64,000 nucleotides of DNA from the NCBI RefSeq assembly GCF_007995085.1, contig NZ_VOQS01000003.1, positions 1,178,001 to 1,242,000 on the forward strand, read 5' to 3'. Every line of letters begins with the position of its first letter. Positions within the stretch are counted from its first letter, which is position 1. The notes beneath the pieces were generated by a model, which was given only the letters and a program-made list of their open reading frames with translations, ran no database searches and had not been told where the DNA came from. Made by a program: the position numbers and the translations under genes. This DNA is from Paraburkholderia azotifigens (GTDB lineage Bacteria; Pseudomonadota; Gammaproteobacteria; Burkholderiales; Burkholderiaceae). This document shows, one piece after another, positions 34,449 through 43,187 of this stretch.

Positions 34449-35207
34449 ATGAAGAAGTGGTTAGTCAGCCTGCTTATCGTGGTTGCGAGTCACGCGGGCC
34501 ACGCATGGGCGGCAACGTCATGCACGGATTTCACGCCCAACGCCCAATGGCCCGTCGTGACGAACGCGAAGATGACGCCGAAGTCGCGCATGCTGTGCTA
34601 CTCGGACTTCGCCGTTCTGCATTCGGGCATTACGCACGGTCCGTTATGGTCCGCCGAGCATCTGACGCGCGATCACATCGAGGCCGCGAAAGACATGACG
34701 CGCACCAACAAGTTCTTCGAAGATGCGCGTCTGCCGGAGGGCGAAGGCGCCACGCTCGCCGACTACAAACGCAGCGGCTTCGATCGCGGCCACATGAGCC
34801 CGGCTGGCAACCGCTGGAACGCGGAAGCAATGGCACAGTCGTTTTCGCTCGCGAACGTCGTGCCGCAAAATCGCGAGAACAACCAGCGCCTGTGGTCGCG
34901 CCTCGAAACGGCCGTACGCAGGATCGCCGTGAAATACGACGACACGTACGTCGTCACGGGCCCGATGTTCATCGGCGCGCAGTTGCAGACCATCGGACCG
35001 ACGCGCGTGTTCGTGCCGACGCAGCTTTTCAAGGTCGTCTACGTGCCGTCCAGGAAGCTCGCGTTCGCGATCGTCGCGGACAACGTGGCCACCAATAGCT
35101 ACGAGGTGAAGTCGGTGCACGAACTCGAAGCGATGAGCGGGATTCGCTTTCCGGGCATTCCGGAAAATCTCAAGGACCAGCGTCCGGGAGGGCTGAAAGG
35201 TGTTTAA
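34449..35207 (+). CDS. secreted DNA/RNA non-specific endonuclease
   Basis: A 252-residue nuclease of the EndoG/NucA (beta-beta-alpha metal) family. It has a Sec signal (MKKWLVSLLIVVASHAGHAW, cleavage near AWA-A), the catalytic DRGHM at 112-116 with H115 as general base, and NVVPQNRENNQRLWSRLE, which supplies the magnesium-binding Asn. The mature enzyme should act in the periplasm or outside the cell on DNA and RNA. The ATG at 34449 is preferred over the upstream open frame because of the signal peptide. The next gene starts before this one ends (8-bp overlap). Confidence 0.9.
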   Translation: MKKWLVSLLIVVASHAGHAWAATSCTDFTPNAQWPVVTNAKMTPKSRMLCYSDFAVLHSGITHGPLWSAEHLTRDHIEAAKDMTRTNKFFEDARLPEGEGATLADYKRSGFDRGHMSPAGNRWNAEAMAQSFSLANVVPQNRENNQRLWSRLETAVRRIAVKYDDTYVVTGPMFIGAQLQTIGPTRVFVPTQLFKVVYVPSRKLAFAIVADNVATNSYEVKSVHELEAMSGIRFPGIPENLKDQRPGGLKGV

Positions 35208-35457
35208 AGCGTATTCGAACGACGACGACGTGCTCAACATCCAGGGCGACGCGCTGACGCTGTCGAACGGCACCACGCGCGTGGTGCTCAACGGCACGCT
35301 CGACATCACGAAGGACAAGCGCGGATTGAAGGCGGCGCTGGCGCTGAAGGAAGCACTCGACGGCATCGTTGCCGTGCTTCAGGCCGAGCCGACATTGCCG
35401 GAGCAGGTCAAGCAAGAGCCCGACGCGAAGCCGGGTGTGGTCGACAATCCGTTCTAA
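35200..35457 (+). CDS. 85-residue protein overlapping the nuclease gene
   Basis: A GTG at 35200 with GGGAGGG upstream starts an 85-residue protein inside the last codons of the nuclease gene. It is mildly acidic (about 13 Asp/Glu against 9 Lys/Arg), with MFKAYSNDDDVLNIQGDALT, then VVLNGTLDITKDKRGL and a Pro-rich end, and it has no signal peptide. I do not recognise the family. Tight coupling to a nuclease makes an inhibitor or chaperone role possible, but nothing in the sequence proves it. Its stop overlaps the convergent Crp/Fnr gene by 4 bp. Confidence 0.7.
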   Translation: MFKAYSNDDDVLNIQGDALTLSNGTTRVVLNGTLDITKDKRGLKAALALKEALDGIVAVLQAEPTLPEQVKQEPDAKPGVVDNPF

Positions 35458-36170
35458 CGCTCGCCATTCGACGCAGCGAACGCGCGCAGCTTCGCTGCAT
35501 CGACGATCTCGATCTCCGCATAGCGCAGCGCGAGCGCACCCTGCGTTTCGAACTGCCTGAGAATCTGATTGGTGGTTTGACGCGACAGCGCGAGCATCAT
35601 CGCGAGATCTTCCTGCGGCACCTTGAGCACGCGACGCAATACATCCGCGTCGCCGCCGCCATATCCGCCCGCCATCAGCAGCAGACGCCGCGCAATGCGT
35701 TGGGCGGCGGGCAGCAGCGCGGCTTCTTCGATTGCATCGAATGCGAGCCGCAGCTTGTGCGTGAGCAGCAGACCGAACGCGTGCCAGAACGCCGGCGTGC
35801 GTTCGAGCAGCGCCGTGAGCGCCGCGCGCGGCACATGAAAAAGCAGCGTGTCGCGCTCGGCATAGGCATCGTGCGTGCGCGTCTGGCCGTCGAACAACGC
35901 GATCTCGCCAAACCAGTTCACCGGCTCGATCACCGCCAGCAACGCTTCCTTGCCGTCTTCGCTCGCTGCGCCGATCCGCATCAGTCCATCCAGCACGCAA
36001 TAGAAGCCGTCGTCGGCATCGCCGCGATTGAAGAGGCGCTGCCCCGCTGGTAGCCGCCGCGTGCGCCCCGTTTCGATCAATTGCATGCGCAACGCGGCGG
36101 GCGCCGCGCGGAACCAGGTGCTGCCGTCGAGCAGTTCCGCAAGGTCAGTCGGCGGAGTAGCGGGTGTCAT
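35454..36170 (-). CDS. Crp/Fnr family transcriptional regulator
   Basis: A 238-residue regulator: an N-terminal cyclic-nucleotide-binding-like beta barrel (GQRLFNRGDADDGFYCVLDG; NWFGEIALFDGQTRTHDAYA) and a C-terminal winged helix (LKVPQEDLAMMLALSRQTTN, QILRQFETQGAL). There is no Cys cluster in the N-terminus, so it is not an Fe-S oxygen sensor of FNR type; the effector is unknown. AGGCGCTC lies upstream of the ATG. It is divergent from the Mpo1-like gene, which it might control. Confidence 0.9.
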   Translation of the reverse strand: MTPATPPTDLAELLDGSTWFRAAPAALRMQLIETGRTRRLPAGQRLFNRGDADDGFYCVLDGLMRIGAASEDGKEALLAVIEPVNWFGEIALFDGQTRTHDAYAERDTLLFHVPRAALTALLERTPAFWHAFGLLLTHKLRLAFDAIEEAALLPAAQRIARRLLLMAGGYGGGDADVLRRVLKVPQEDLAMMLALSRQTTNQILRQFETQGALALRYAEIEIVDAAKLRAFAASNGER

Positions 36171-36270
36171 GAGCGCCTGAATGCATTGAATGGGCGGGAT
36201 TGTCGGGTAGCCGAAAGTGTCGCGTCGCGCCGCCCGCGATTATGATGACTTTCGACGAGGAACGGCATCC

Positions 36271-36816
36271 ATGAGAACGCTCACCGACCAGCTCGCGCAA
36301 TACGCAGCCTATCATCGCGACCGGCGCAACATCGCGACGCACTTCGTCGGCATTTCGATGATCGTGCTTGCGCTCGCCGTGCTGCTGAGCCGGCCCGCGT
36401 GGTCGCCCGACTCGTTGCCGTTCGCGCTGTCGCCGGCATGGGTGCTGTTCGGCCTCAGCGTGATCTACTATTTCGTGCTCGACGTGCCGCTCGGTCTGAT
36501 GATGTGCGTGGTCTCGCTGGCGTGCGTCGCATGCGGCGCGTGGCTCGGCGCGCAACCGACGTTGACGTGGCTCGCATCGGGCATCGGCCTGTTCGTGATC
36601 GGCTGGGTGTTCCAGTTCGTCGGACACGTCGCCTACGAGCACCGCAAGCCCGCCTTCGTCGACGATGTGATCGGCCTGCTGATCGGTCCGCTCTTCGTGC
36701 TCGCCGAAGCACTGTTCGCGTTCGGCTGGCGGCCCGTGCTACGCGAGGCGATCGAAGCGAAAGCCGGGCGGACGCATGTCGATGCCGCGCATGGCGTCAC
36801 GCGACATCGCTCCTGA
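36271..36816 (+). CDS. Mpo1/DUF962 family membrane protein
   Basis: A 181-residue membrane protein beginning MRTLTDQLAQYAAYHRDRRN, then IATHFVGI, the standard opening of the DUF962/Mpo1 family. The conserved His residues are in HRDRRNIATHFVG and FVGHVAYEHRKPAFVDD. About four membrane segments are present. Yeast Mpo1 is a dioxygenase of long-chain 2-hydroxy fatty acids; the bacterial role is unproven. GAGGAA precedes the ATG at 36271. Its stop lies 2 bp from the convergent rarD gene. Confidence 0.88.
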   Translation: MRTLTDQLAQYAAYHRDRRNIATHFVGISMIVLALAVLLSRPAWSPDSLPFALSPAWVLFGLSVIYYFVLDVPLGLMMCVVSLACVACGAWLGAQPTLTWLASGIGLFVIGWVFQFVGHVAYEHRKPAFVDDVIGLLIGPLFVLAEALFAFGWRPVLREAIEAKAGRTHVDAAHGVTRHRS

Positions 36817-36818
36817 GT

Positions 36819-37709
36819 TCAACGCGGCGCGAGCAGCCTTGCGCTATGCAGCGCCGTGAGCCCGACGGCGATCCAGATCGGCACATAGGTGCCAAGCTGC
36901 TGCACCGTCAGCGTTTCGCCGAGCAGCGTCACCGAGGCGATCACCAGTAACACCGGCTCCACATAACCGAGAATGCCGAACAGCGCCATCGGCAGCAGAC
37001 GGCTCGCTTTCAGATAGGACGCGAGCGCAATCGTGCTCAGCGCGCCCAGACCCGGCAGCAGCAACAGCCACATATCGACGCGACCGGACAGCAAGGCGAG
37101 CGAGCCGCCGCTGAACGCCGTCGCAAGCGCGAACGGCAACATCAGCGACATTTCGAGCGCAAATGCCGTCAATGAGTCGGCGTTCATCTTGCGCCGCACC
37201 ACGAAGTACGGCGGATAACCGACCGCGACGAGCAGCGTCGGCCAGGAAAACGCGCGCGTCACCCACAGTTCGTGCAGCACGCCGACGGCCGCACACGCGA
37301 CGGCAAGCCACTGCAACGGTTCGAGCCGCTCGTGATAGTAGAAGCGCCCGAGCAGCACCATCGACAGCGGCAACAGAAAGTAGCCCAGCGAGACTTCGAG
37401 CATCCGCCCGTGCAGCGGCGCCCACAGGAACACCCACAGCTGCGCGCCCAGCAGGATCGCGCTGGCGACCAGCAGAAGCGCCGTGCGCGGCTCGCGAAGC
37501 ACACGCTGCAAGAGAGCCTGCAATTGCGGCAGGCGCGAGCGAACGACAATCAGCGTGAAGGCGCCCGGCACGGTCCAGATCACGCGCCACGCAAAGATGT
37601 CGAGTCCCGTCAGCGGCGCGAGCAGCTTCGCGTACACCGACATGAGGGCGAAGAGCGTCGATGCGCTCACGGAAAACGCGATGCCGCGTCCCGGTTGATA
37701 AGCGTTCAT
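36819..37709 (-). CDS. rarD: EamA family transporter RarD
   Basis: A 296-residue, ten-helix drug/metabolite-type transporter. The start MNAYQPGRGIAFSVSASTLF and the region YAKLLAPLTGLDIFAWRVIW match RarD, followed by YFLLPLSMVLLGRFYYHERL in the middle of the first EamA repeat. RarD substrates are unclear; in E. coli the name came from a chloramphenicol-sensitivity locus. It is convergent with the Mpo1-like gene and divergent from egtD over a 445-bp gap. Confidence 0.88.
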   Translation of the reverse strand: MNAYQPGRGIAFSVSASTLFALMSVYAKLLAPLTGLDIFAWRVIWTVPGAFTLIVVRSRLPQLQALLQRVLREPRTALLLVASAILLGAQLWVFLWAPLHGRMLEVSLGYFLLPLSMVLLGRFYYHERLEPLQWLAVACAAVGVLHELWVTRAFSWPTLLVAVGYPPYFVVRRKMNADSLTAFALEMSLMLPFALATAFSGGSLALLSGRVDMWLLLLPGLGALSTIALASYLKASRLLPMALFGILGYVEPVLLVIASVTLLGETLTVQQLGTYVPIWIAVGLTALHSARLLAPR

Positions 37710-38154
37710 CGGCGGGAGGGTCCGTCCATTATTAAGTCTTGTTTTAACTGCGCGACGCCGGCGTGCTTGCGTGTGGGCGCAACTGTGTCGCGTGAAGCGC
37801 GCATTCTAGGGTATGTCCGCACCGCCCGCGTTTTTCAGCCAGATTGCGTCCGTGCATATCCACGCGCGATGCACTATAAACACTAACTCCATCTTCACGC
37901 CGCACGTTGTCGGCGAATCGTAGGCGTGTCGTCTGCGGAAACGCAAGTCTGTTTCTTGCTTCTATGTACCGCTCGAAGCCGCGCGTCGGCTTTCAATATG
38001 GTTCTGTGCAAGCGTTGCACGAACACAGACACGCGCCGGTCATCGAACGCGTTCACGCTTGTCCGCCTGAACGCACGCCGGTCCACTCACTCCAACGCAT
38101 TCGCTCTTCCGCAGTCCGCAAGTCATCACTGGAACGAGACAACACGGAGCCAAC
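37710..38154. other. 445-bp gap between rarD and egtD
   Basis: No gene with coding character is visible on either strand. The gap should hold divergent promoters for rarD and egtD; a possible -10 (TATAAA at about 37875) lacks a correctly spaced -35. In particular there is no trace of an egtB gene. Confidence 0.5.
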
Positions 38155-39135
38155 ATGACTCAGCCAGCCGTATCGCATCACCTGTCGCACGACGTATCGC
38201 CGGAATTCGCCGCCGCCGTGCGCGCTGGCCTCAGCAAGCAGCCCCAGAAGGAATTGCCGTCGAAGTATCTCTACGATGAAGTGGGTTCGGCGCTGTTCGA
38301 AGTGATCACCGCGCTGCCCGAATATGGCGTCACGCGCGCCGAAGAACGCCTGCTCGCGCAACACGCGGGCGATATCGTCGCGCATTTGCCGCACGACGCG
38401 ATCGTCGCGGAACTGGGCAGCGGCAGCGGCCGCAAGACGCGCCGCATCCTCGAAGCGCTCTGTAAAAAGCGCCCCACTTCTTACTGCCCGATTGAAATTT
38501 CGCGCACCGCGTTGCAATTGTGTCGTCGCGAACTCGGCGATATCGAACGCATTTCGATCGTCGGTTATGAGCGCGACTATCTCGCGGGGCTCGCCGAAGT
38601 GAGCAAGCGCCGCGCCAGGGACGAACCGCTTCTCGTCCTGTTTCTCGGCAGCACGATCGGCAACTTCGGCCGGCTCGCGGCGACGCGTTTTCTGCGCGAC
38701 ATCCGCAATATGCTCGCGCCCGGCGACGCGCTGCTGCTCGGCACCGACCTCGAAAAACCGGTGCCCGTGCTGATTTCGGCGTACGACGACCCTATCGGCG
38801 TGACGGCCGCGTTCAATCTGAACCTGCTCGCCCGGATCAACCGCGAGCTGGACGGCGATTTTCCGCTGGACGCCTTCGAACACGTCGCGCGTTTCAATCC
38901 GGACGTGCGCAGTATCGAGATGCATCTGCGTGCGAAGCGCAACGTGAAAGCGCAGGTGCGCGCGGCGAACCTGTCGGTCGAACTGCGGGAAGGCGAGACG
39001 ATCTGGACGGAAAGCAGCCATAAGTATCGTGCGGAAGAATTGCATGCGATCGCCGACGATGCGGGCTTCACATGCAGCCATCAATGGCTCGAGCGCGATT
39101 GGGGCTTTGCGGAAAGTCTGCTGGTGGCGCGGTGA
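38155..39135 (+). CDS. egtD: L-histidine N-alpha-methyltransferase
   Basis: A 326-residue EgtD-family enzyme, which trimethylates histidine to hercynine with S-adenosylmethionine, the first step of ergothioneine synthesis. Visible blocks are KELPSKYLYDEVGSALFEVI, IVAELGSGSGRKTRRILEAL (SAM-binding), FLGSTIGNFGR and GFAESLLVAR at the end; all match EgtD. ACGGAGCCAAC precedes the ATG. The usual partner EgtB is neither upstream nor downstream in the window, so this copy is separated from the rest of the pathway. Confidence 0.92.
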   Translation: MTQPAVSHHLSHDVSPEFAAAVRAGLSKQPQKELPSKYLYDEVGSALFEVITALPEYGVTRAEERLLAQHAGDIVAHLPHDAIVAELGSGSGRKTRRILEALCKKRPTSYCPIEISRTALQLCRRELGDIERISIVGYERDYLAGLAEVSKRRARDEPLLVLFLGSTIGNFGRLAATRFLRDIRNMLAPGDALLLGTDLEKPVPVLISAYDDPIGVTAAFNLNLLARINRELDGDFPLDAFEHVARFNPDVRSIEMHLRAKRNVKAQVRAANLSVELREGETIWTESSHKYRAEELHAIADDAGFTCSHQWLERDWGFAESLLVAR

Positions 39136-39150
39136 GCGCCTGCATGACAT

Positions 39151-39184
39151 AAAAAGACGCGCGGACTTCAAACCGCGCGTTTTT
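39151..39184. terminator. bidirectional terminator egtD/acylphosphatase
   Basis: acgcgcgg (39157-39164) pairs with ccgcgcgt (39173-39180), flanked by A5 on the left and T5 on the right, so the hairpin can terminate in both directions between these convergent genes. Confidence 0.8.
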
Positions 39185-39195
39185 AGTGTGCCGTT

Positions 39196-39492
39196 TCAGT
39201 GCTGCTGGAAGCGCTCGTAGCGCTTGTCATTGGCGCGCTCTTCGTGCGTGACTTCCGTCACGCGCGCCGCCGGCGGCCCGTGACGCAGCCACGACAGCAT
39301 CCGGTCGAGCTGGTTTGCCGGTCCCTGCAACACGGCTTCGACGGAACCGTCTTCCAGGTTCGCCACCCATCCCCGGATACCTAGCGCATGGGCCTGGCGC
39401 ACCGTCGCGTGACGAAAGCCGACGCCCTGCACCATGCCGCGCACCCGCACGTAGTACGTTTCGATACGCGAATCGAGATCCGTGCCGGACAT
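39196..39492 (-). CDS. acyP: acylphosphatase
   Basis: A 98-residue acylphosphatase with YYVRVRGMVQGVGFRHATVR (catalytic R27) and GIRGWVANLEDGSVEAVLQG (catalytic N45). It hydrolyses acyl-phosphate bonds. A very strong leader, GGAGGTGAG, fixes the ATG at 39492; the same frame is open for another 1.2 kb but that stretch is antisense to hpnA. The N-terminus is about ten residues longer than in E. coli YccX. Confidence 0.93.
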   Translation of the reverse strand: MSGTDLDSRIETYYVRVRGMVQGVGFRHATVRQAHALGIRGWVANLEDGSVEAVLQGPANQLDRMLSWLRHGPPAARVTEVTHEERANDKRYERFQQH

Positions 39493-39657
39493 GCTCTCAC
39501 CTCCTTCTATGCGTTTACGCGGGCATTCTAGTCGCGCCGCGCGGGCTTTGCTTGCTCCGTTCCACATCAGTCGGCATCGTGCGCGCCGCGGGACAATCAC
39601 GGTCTTGACGCGCACCACGTACAATTCCGACCTCTGCAAATCATCGAACGCCAGGCA

Positions 39658-40668
39658 ATGACCGATCAGACTCGCGACCTCGTACTCGTCACCGGCGCAT
39701 CCGGTTTCGTCGGCTCGGCCGTCGCGCGCATCGCGCAGCAAAAGGGCTTCGCGGTGCGCGTGCTCGTGCGCCCGACCAGCCCGCGCCGCAACGTCGAATC
39801 GCTCGATGCGGAGATCGCGGTCGGCGACATGCGCGACGAGGCGTCGATGCGCGCGGCAATGCGCGGCGCGCGCTATCTGCTGCACGTCGCGGCCGATTAC
39901 CGGCTGTGGGCGCCGGACCCGCACGAAATCGAGCGCGCGAATCTGGAAGGCACGGAAGCGACCATGCGCGCCGCGCTGAAGGAAGGCGTAGAGCGCGTCG
40001 TGTACACGAGCAGCGTCGCGACGCTGAAAGTGACGGGCTCGGGCGCATCCGTCGACGAAACCTCGCCGATGACGCCCGAGCAGGCGATCGGCGTCTACAA
40101 GCGCAGCAAGGTGCTCGCCGAGCGCGCCGTCGAACGGATGATCGCGAACGACGGTCTGCCCGCCGTCATCGTCAATCCGTCGACGCCGATCGGTCCGCGC
40201 GACGTGAAGCCGACGCCGACGGGCCGCATCATCGTCGAAGCGGCGCTCGGCAAGATTCCCGCGTTCGTCGATACGGGCCTGAACCTCGTGCATGTCGACG
40301 ACGTGGCGATGGGCCACTTCCTCGCGCTCGAGCGCGGCAAGATTGGCGAACGCTATATCCTGGGCGGAGAAAATCTGCCGCTGCAGCAGATGCTCGCCGA
40401 TATCGCGGGTATGGTCGGACGCAAGCCGCCGACGATCGCACTGCCGCGCTGGCCGCTCTATCCGCTCGCGGTCGGCGCCGAGGCCGTCGCGAAGTTCACG
40501 AAGCGCGAGCCGTTCGTCACGGTCGATGGCCTGAAGATGTCGAAGAACAAGATGTACTTCACGGCGGCAAAAGCGGAGCGCGAACTCGGCTACAAGGCCC
40601 GCTCGTATCGCGAAGGTTTGCGCGACGCGCTCGACTGGTTCCGTGAAGCGGGCTATCTGAAAGCGTGA
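39658..40668 (+). CDS. hpnA: hopanoid-associated sugar epimerase HpnA
   Basis: A 336-residue extended SDR protein. The Rossmann motif is TGASGFVG (12-19), then SSVATL and the catalytic YKRSK at about 144-148. The long version with LVHVDDVAMGHFLALERGKI and GERYILGGENLPLQQML matches HpnA. HpnA is thought to act on the ribosyl or sugar part of hopanoid side chains; the exact step is not settled. It lies at the left end of the hopanoid island on the plus strand. Confidence 0.92.
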   Translation: MTDQTRDLVLVTGASGFVGSAVARIAQQKGFAVRVLVRPTSPRRNVESLDAEIAVGDMRDEASMRAAMRGARYLLHVAADYRLWAPDPHEIERANLEGTEATMRAALKEGVERVVYTSSVATLKVTGSGASVDETSPMTPEQAIGVYKRSKVLAERAVERMIANDGLPAVIVNPSTPIGPRDVKPTPTGRIIVEAALGKIPAFVDTGLNLVHVDDVAMGHFLALERGKIGERYILGGENLPLQQMLADIAGMVGRKPPTIALPRWPLYPLAVGAEAVAKFTKREPFVTVDGLKMSKNKMYFTAAKAERELGYKARSYREGLRDALDWFREAGYLKA

Positions 40669-40786
40669 CGGCGCGAAGCGTCTCTGGGCGGACTTGTACA
40701 CGCTTTGTTACAACTCGCGATGCCGGCTCGAAAGCTCACGTCGGCGCGCAGAAGGTAAAATCGCGGGTCTTACCAGAGAACTACGC

Positions 40787-41308
40787 ATGAATCTTCAGGA
40801 ACAGCTTGGCGCGCTCGAATCGGGCGTCCAACAGCTCATTCAGGCTGCGACGGCTTCTGTCGCTGCTTCGCGCGAAGCCGATGCCGCGACCGCCCAGCAT
40901 GCGGACGCCGAACCGGCGGCCGCTGCGGAAGCGGCGGCCGTCGCGCCCGTGGAACCGCAAGCCCAAGCGGACACGGTGGACGACAAGCCGACGCTGCATA
41001 TCGAGCGCCCCAGCCAGAACGAAATCGCGATGTCGATCGGCGGCAAGTCGGTCACGCTGCATCCGCTGCAGCTGGCTCAGCTGATCGAGGAACTGTCGAA
41101 CGCGCGCGCGTCGATGGAACCGGAAGTCCCGCCGAACCTGCCCGCAGGCTGGCGTTTCGTCTCGACGAAGAATCCGATGATGGCCGTGCAGAAGCAGTCG
41201 AACGGCGACCGCCTGCTTGTGATGCGCCATACGGGACATGGCTGGGTGCCGTTCCAGTTTTCGCCCGACATGGTCATCCAGATGTACATGATGCTGACGC
41301 AGAAGTGA
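40787..41308 (+). CDS. hypothetical protein, Ala-rich N-terminus
   Basis: A 173-residue protein. An N-terminal helix (MNLQEQLGALESGVQQLIQA) is followed by an Ala/Glu-rich linker to about residue 75. The C-terminal part is ordered: IAMSIGGKSVTLHPLQLAQL, IEELSNARASM, then PNLPAGWRFVSTKNPMMAVQ and HTGHGWVPFQFSPDMVIQMY. I do not know the family, though the LPAGWRF...GWVPF core looks like a conserved domain found in Burkholderiaceae. No signal peptide. It is 118 bp after hpnA on the same strand. Confidence 0.7.
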   Translation: MNLQEQLGALESGVQQLIQAATASVAASREADAATAQHADAEPAAAAEAAAVAPVEPQAQADTVDDKPTLHIERPSQNEIAMSIGGKSVTLHPLQLAQLIEELSNARASMEPEVPPNLPAGWRFVSTKNPMMAVQKQSNGDRLLVMRHTGHGWVPFQFSPDMVIQMYMMLTQK

Positions 41309-41340
41309 TCGCATGCGACGGCCAGCGCGGCCGTCGACGT

Positions 41341-42012
41341 TCAATGCGACAGCGGCAGCAATGAATTCAGCAGATTGGTTGCGCGCTGCGAGACGCTCGG
41401 ACTGCTTGCAGCATCCGCCACAGGGCTCACGTAGACGACGGGCCCGATACACAGCGACGAATAGCGCGCGTCGCAGTCCCCATCGCGCGCCGGCAGCGGC
41501 TGGTCGGCACCCTGCACTGTGCTCGCATCCGCACTCACGACATCCGCGAACGTCTTCACGCGGCCGTTGACCTTCTCCGCATACGCCTGCGATCCGCCGT
41601 AGCTCTTCAGCGCTGCATTCAGATCCCCGCCCGCCGACTTCACGTAGCCGTACAGAATCGCCGAGCCGATTTCGATGTTCGTCTCAGGGTCGGTCAGATC
41701 CTTCACGTCTTTCAGCATGCGCCTGTGCGCGCCGGGCACGACCTGCATCAGCCCCGTCGCGCCGTTACCGCCTTTGGCCTTTTCCTTGAAGCGAGATTCG
41801 ATCGAGATGATCGCGAGAATCAGCGCGGGCGGCAGCGCGTACTTTTCGGACGCGGTGCGCACCGCGTTCGAGATCTGCTCGGCTTTCTCCTTCGCGAGCC
41901 CGAACTTCTGGCGAAGGTAGTCGGACGTGTGGTTCTGGCTCGTCTGATCGTCGGCCCATGCAGTTTGCATAACACTGAGCACAAGGACGGTCAGGCAGAC
42001 CAGCCGCTTCAC
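41341..42012 (-). CDS. lytic transglycosylase (SLT domain), coupled to hpnB
   Basis: A 223-residue exported protein. The N-terminus VKRLVCLTVLVLSVMQTAWA is a signal peptide, starting at GTG 42012. The SLT domain follows: LPPALILAIISIESRFKEKA with catalytic E72, GNGATGLMQVVPGA, and an ALKSYGGSQAYAEKVN block in place of the usual AYNAG. It cleaves peptidoglycan glycan strands. Its GTG overlaps the hpnB stop (GTGA), so it is translated after hpnB; an outer-envelope remodelling enzyme in that operon is unusual. Confidence 0.88.
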   Translation of the reverse strand: MKRLVCLTVLVLSVMQTAWADDQTSQNHTSDYLRQKFGLAKEKAEQISNAVRTASEKYALPPALILAIISIESRFKEKAKGGNGATGLMQVVPGAHRRMLKDVKDLTDPETNIEIGSAILYGYVKSAGGDLNAALKSYGGSQAYAEKVNGRVKTFADVVSADASTVQGADQPLPARDGDCDARYSSLCIGPVVYVSPVADAASSPSVSQRATNLLNSLLPLSH

Positions 42013-43187
42013 TGATTCGACCCGGCGGGCGCCTGCACGCGCGCCTTCCATTGGCCGCCCTTGCCGCGCCAGTAGCGCACGGCCGAGCCGAACGTCGCGC
42101 TGACGTAGAACAGCGCGACGAGCGGCAGGAGCGGCGCCCACAGCGGCGAGCGCCGGTAGTAGCGCAGCATCGGCGCGTACGCGCAGCACATCACGGCCCA
42201 CGCGAGCCATGCCGGCCAGCCCTTCGGCCCGAGCACGAGGGCGACGACGGGCGGCACGAGATAGATGATCGTCATGCCGAGCAGGGTGCCCGCCAGCAGC
42301 CACGCCGAATAGCGCAGTTGCGTGAACGCGGTGCGCGCGATCATGTTCCAGATTTCGCGCCAGCTGTCGTACGGGCGCAGCGAGACGCTCTGCGCCGCCA
42401 CGTCGAGACGGATGGGATGACGGCCCTCGCCGCGATGCTTGATGCGCGCGGCGAGGCTGCAATCGTCGATGAGTTCGGCGCGGATCGACTCGATGCCGCC
42501 CGCTTCTTCGAGCGCCGTGCGGCGCACCAGCATGCAGCCGCCCGCCGCGCCCGCCGTGCGGTTGCGCGGATTGTTGACCCACGCGAACGGATACAGCTTC
42601 GCGAAGAAGAACACGAAGGCGGGAATCAGCGCCTTTTCCCATAACGAATCGCAGCGCAGACGCACCATCAGCGAGACGAGATCGCGCTTTTCGGCGTCGG
42701 CGCGCATCACGAGTTGCGTGAGTGCGTCCGACGGATGGCCGATGTCGGCGTCGGTAAGCAGCAGATATTCGGGCGTGTAAGCGAGCGAGCGCGCCGCCTC
42801 GATGCCCTGCGACTGCGCCCAGACCTTGCCCGACCAGCCCGCCGGCAGCGGCTTCGCGCCGATCACCGTGAGCCGGTCCGGACACTGCAGCGCGAGCGCG
42901 GCGGCGCGGGCGGCATCGGCGGTGCCGTCAGTGCTGTGGTCATCGATGACGATCACGTGGAAGTCGCCCGGATAGTCCTGCGTGAGCAGCGACGTAACGG
43001 CTCGCGCGATCACGTCGGCTTCATTGCGCGCCGGAACGACGGCGGCGACGCCCGGCCACGCGTCGCGCGTCTCGGGCGCGAGCGGCGCCGCGGGCTGCGC
43101 GCGCCAGAAGCCGCCGCGCGCGAACAGCAGCACACACCAGATCAACAGCGACAGACACGCCAACACAAACAGAACCGCCGCAATCAT
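42009..43187 (-). CDS. hpnB: hopene-associated glycosyltransferase HpnB
   Basis: A 392-residue GT2 enzyme with an N-terminal membrane segment (MIAAVLFVLACLSLLIWCVL). The catalytic domain has VVPARNEADVIARAVTSLLT, IDDHSTDG, KPLPAGWSGKVWAQSQGIEA (a hallmark of HpnB) and LTDADIGH; several C-terminal membrane segments follow. It is assigned to hopanoid side-chain glycosylation by its genomic association; the donor and acceptor are not proven. AGAGGG precedes the ATG at 43187. It is divergent from ispH over a 475-bp gap and coupled to the downstream transglycosylase. Confidence 0.9.
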   Translation of the reverse strand: MIAAVLFVLACLSLLIWCVLLFARGGFWRAQPAAPLAPETRDAWPGVAAVVPARNEADVIARAVTSLLTQDYPGDFHVIVIDDHSTDGTADAARAAALALQCPDRLTVIGAKPLPAGWSGKVWAQSQGIEAARSLAYTPEYLLLTDADIGHPSDALTQLVMRADAEKRDLVSLMVRLRCDSLWEKALIPAFVFFFAKLYPFAWVNNPRNRTAGAAGGCMLVRRTALEEAGGIESIRAELIDDCSLAARIKHRGEGRHPIRLDVAAQSVSLRPYDSWREIWNMIARTAFTQLRYSAWLLAGTLLGMTIIYLVPPVVALVLGPKGWPAWLAWAVMCCAYAPMLRYYRRSPLWAPLLPLVALFYVSATFGSAVRYWRGKGGQWKARVQAPAGSNQ

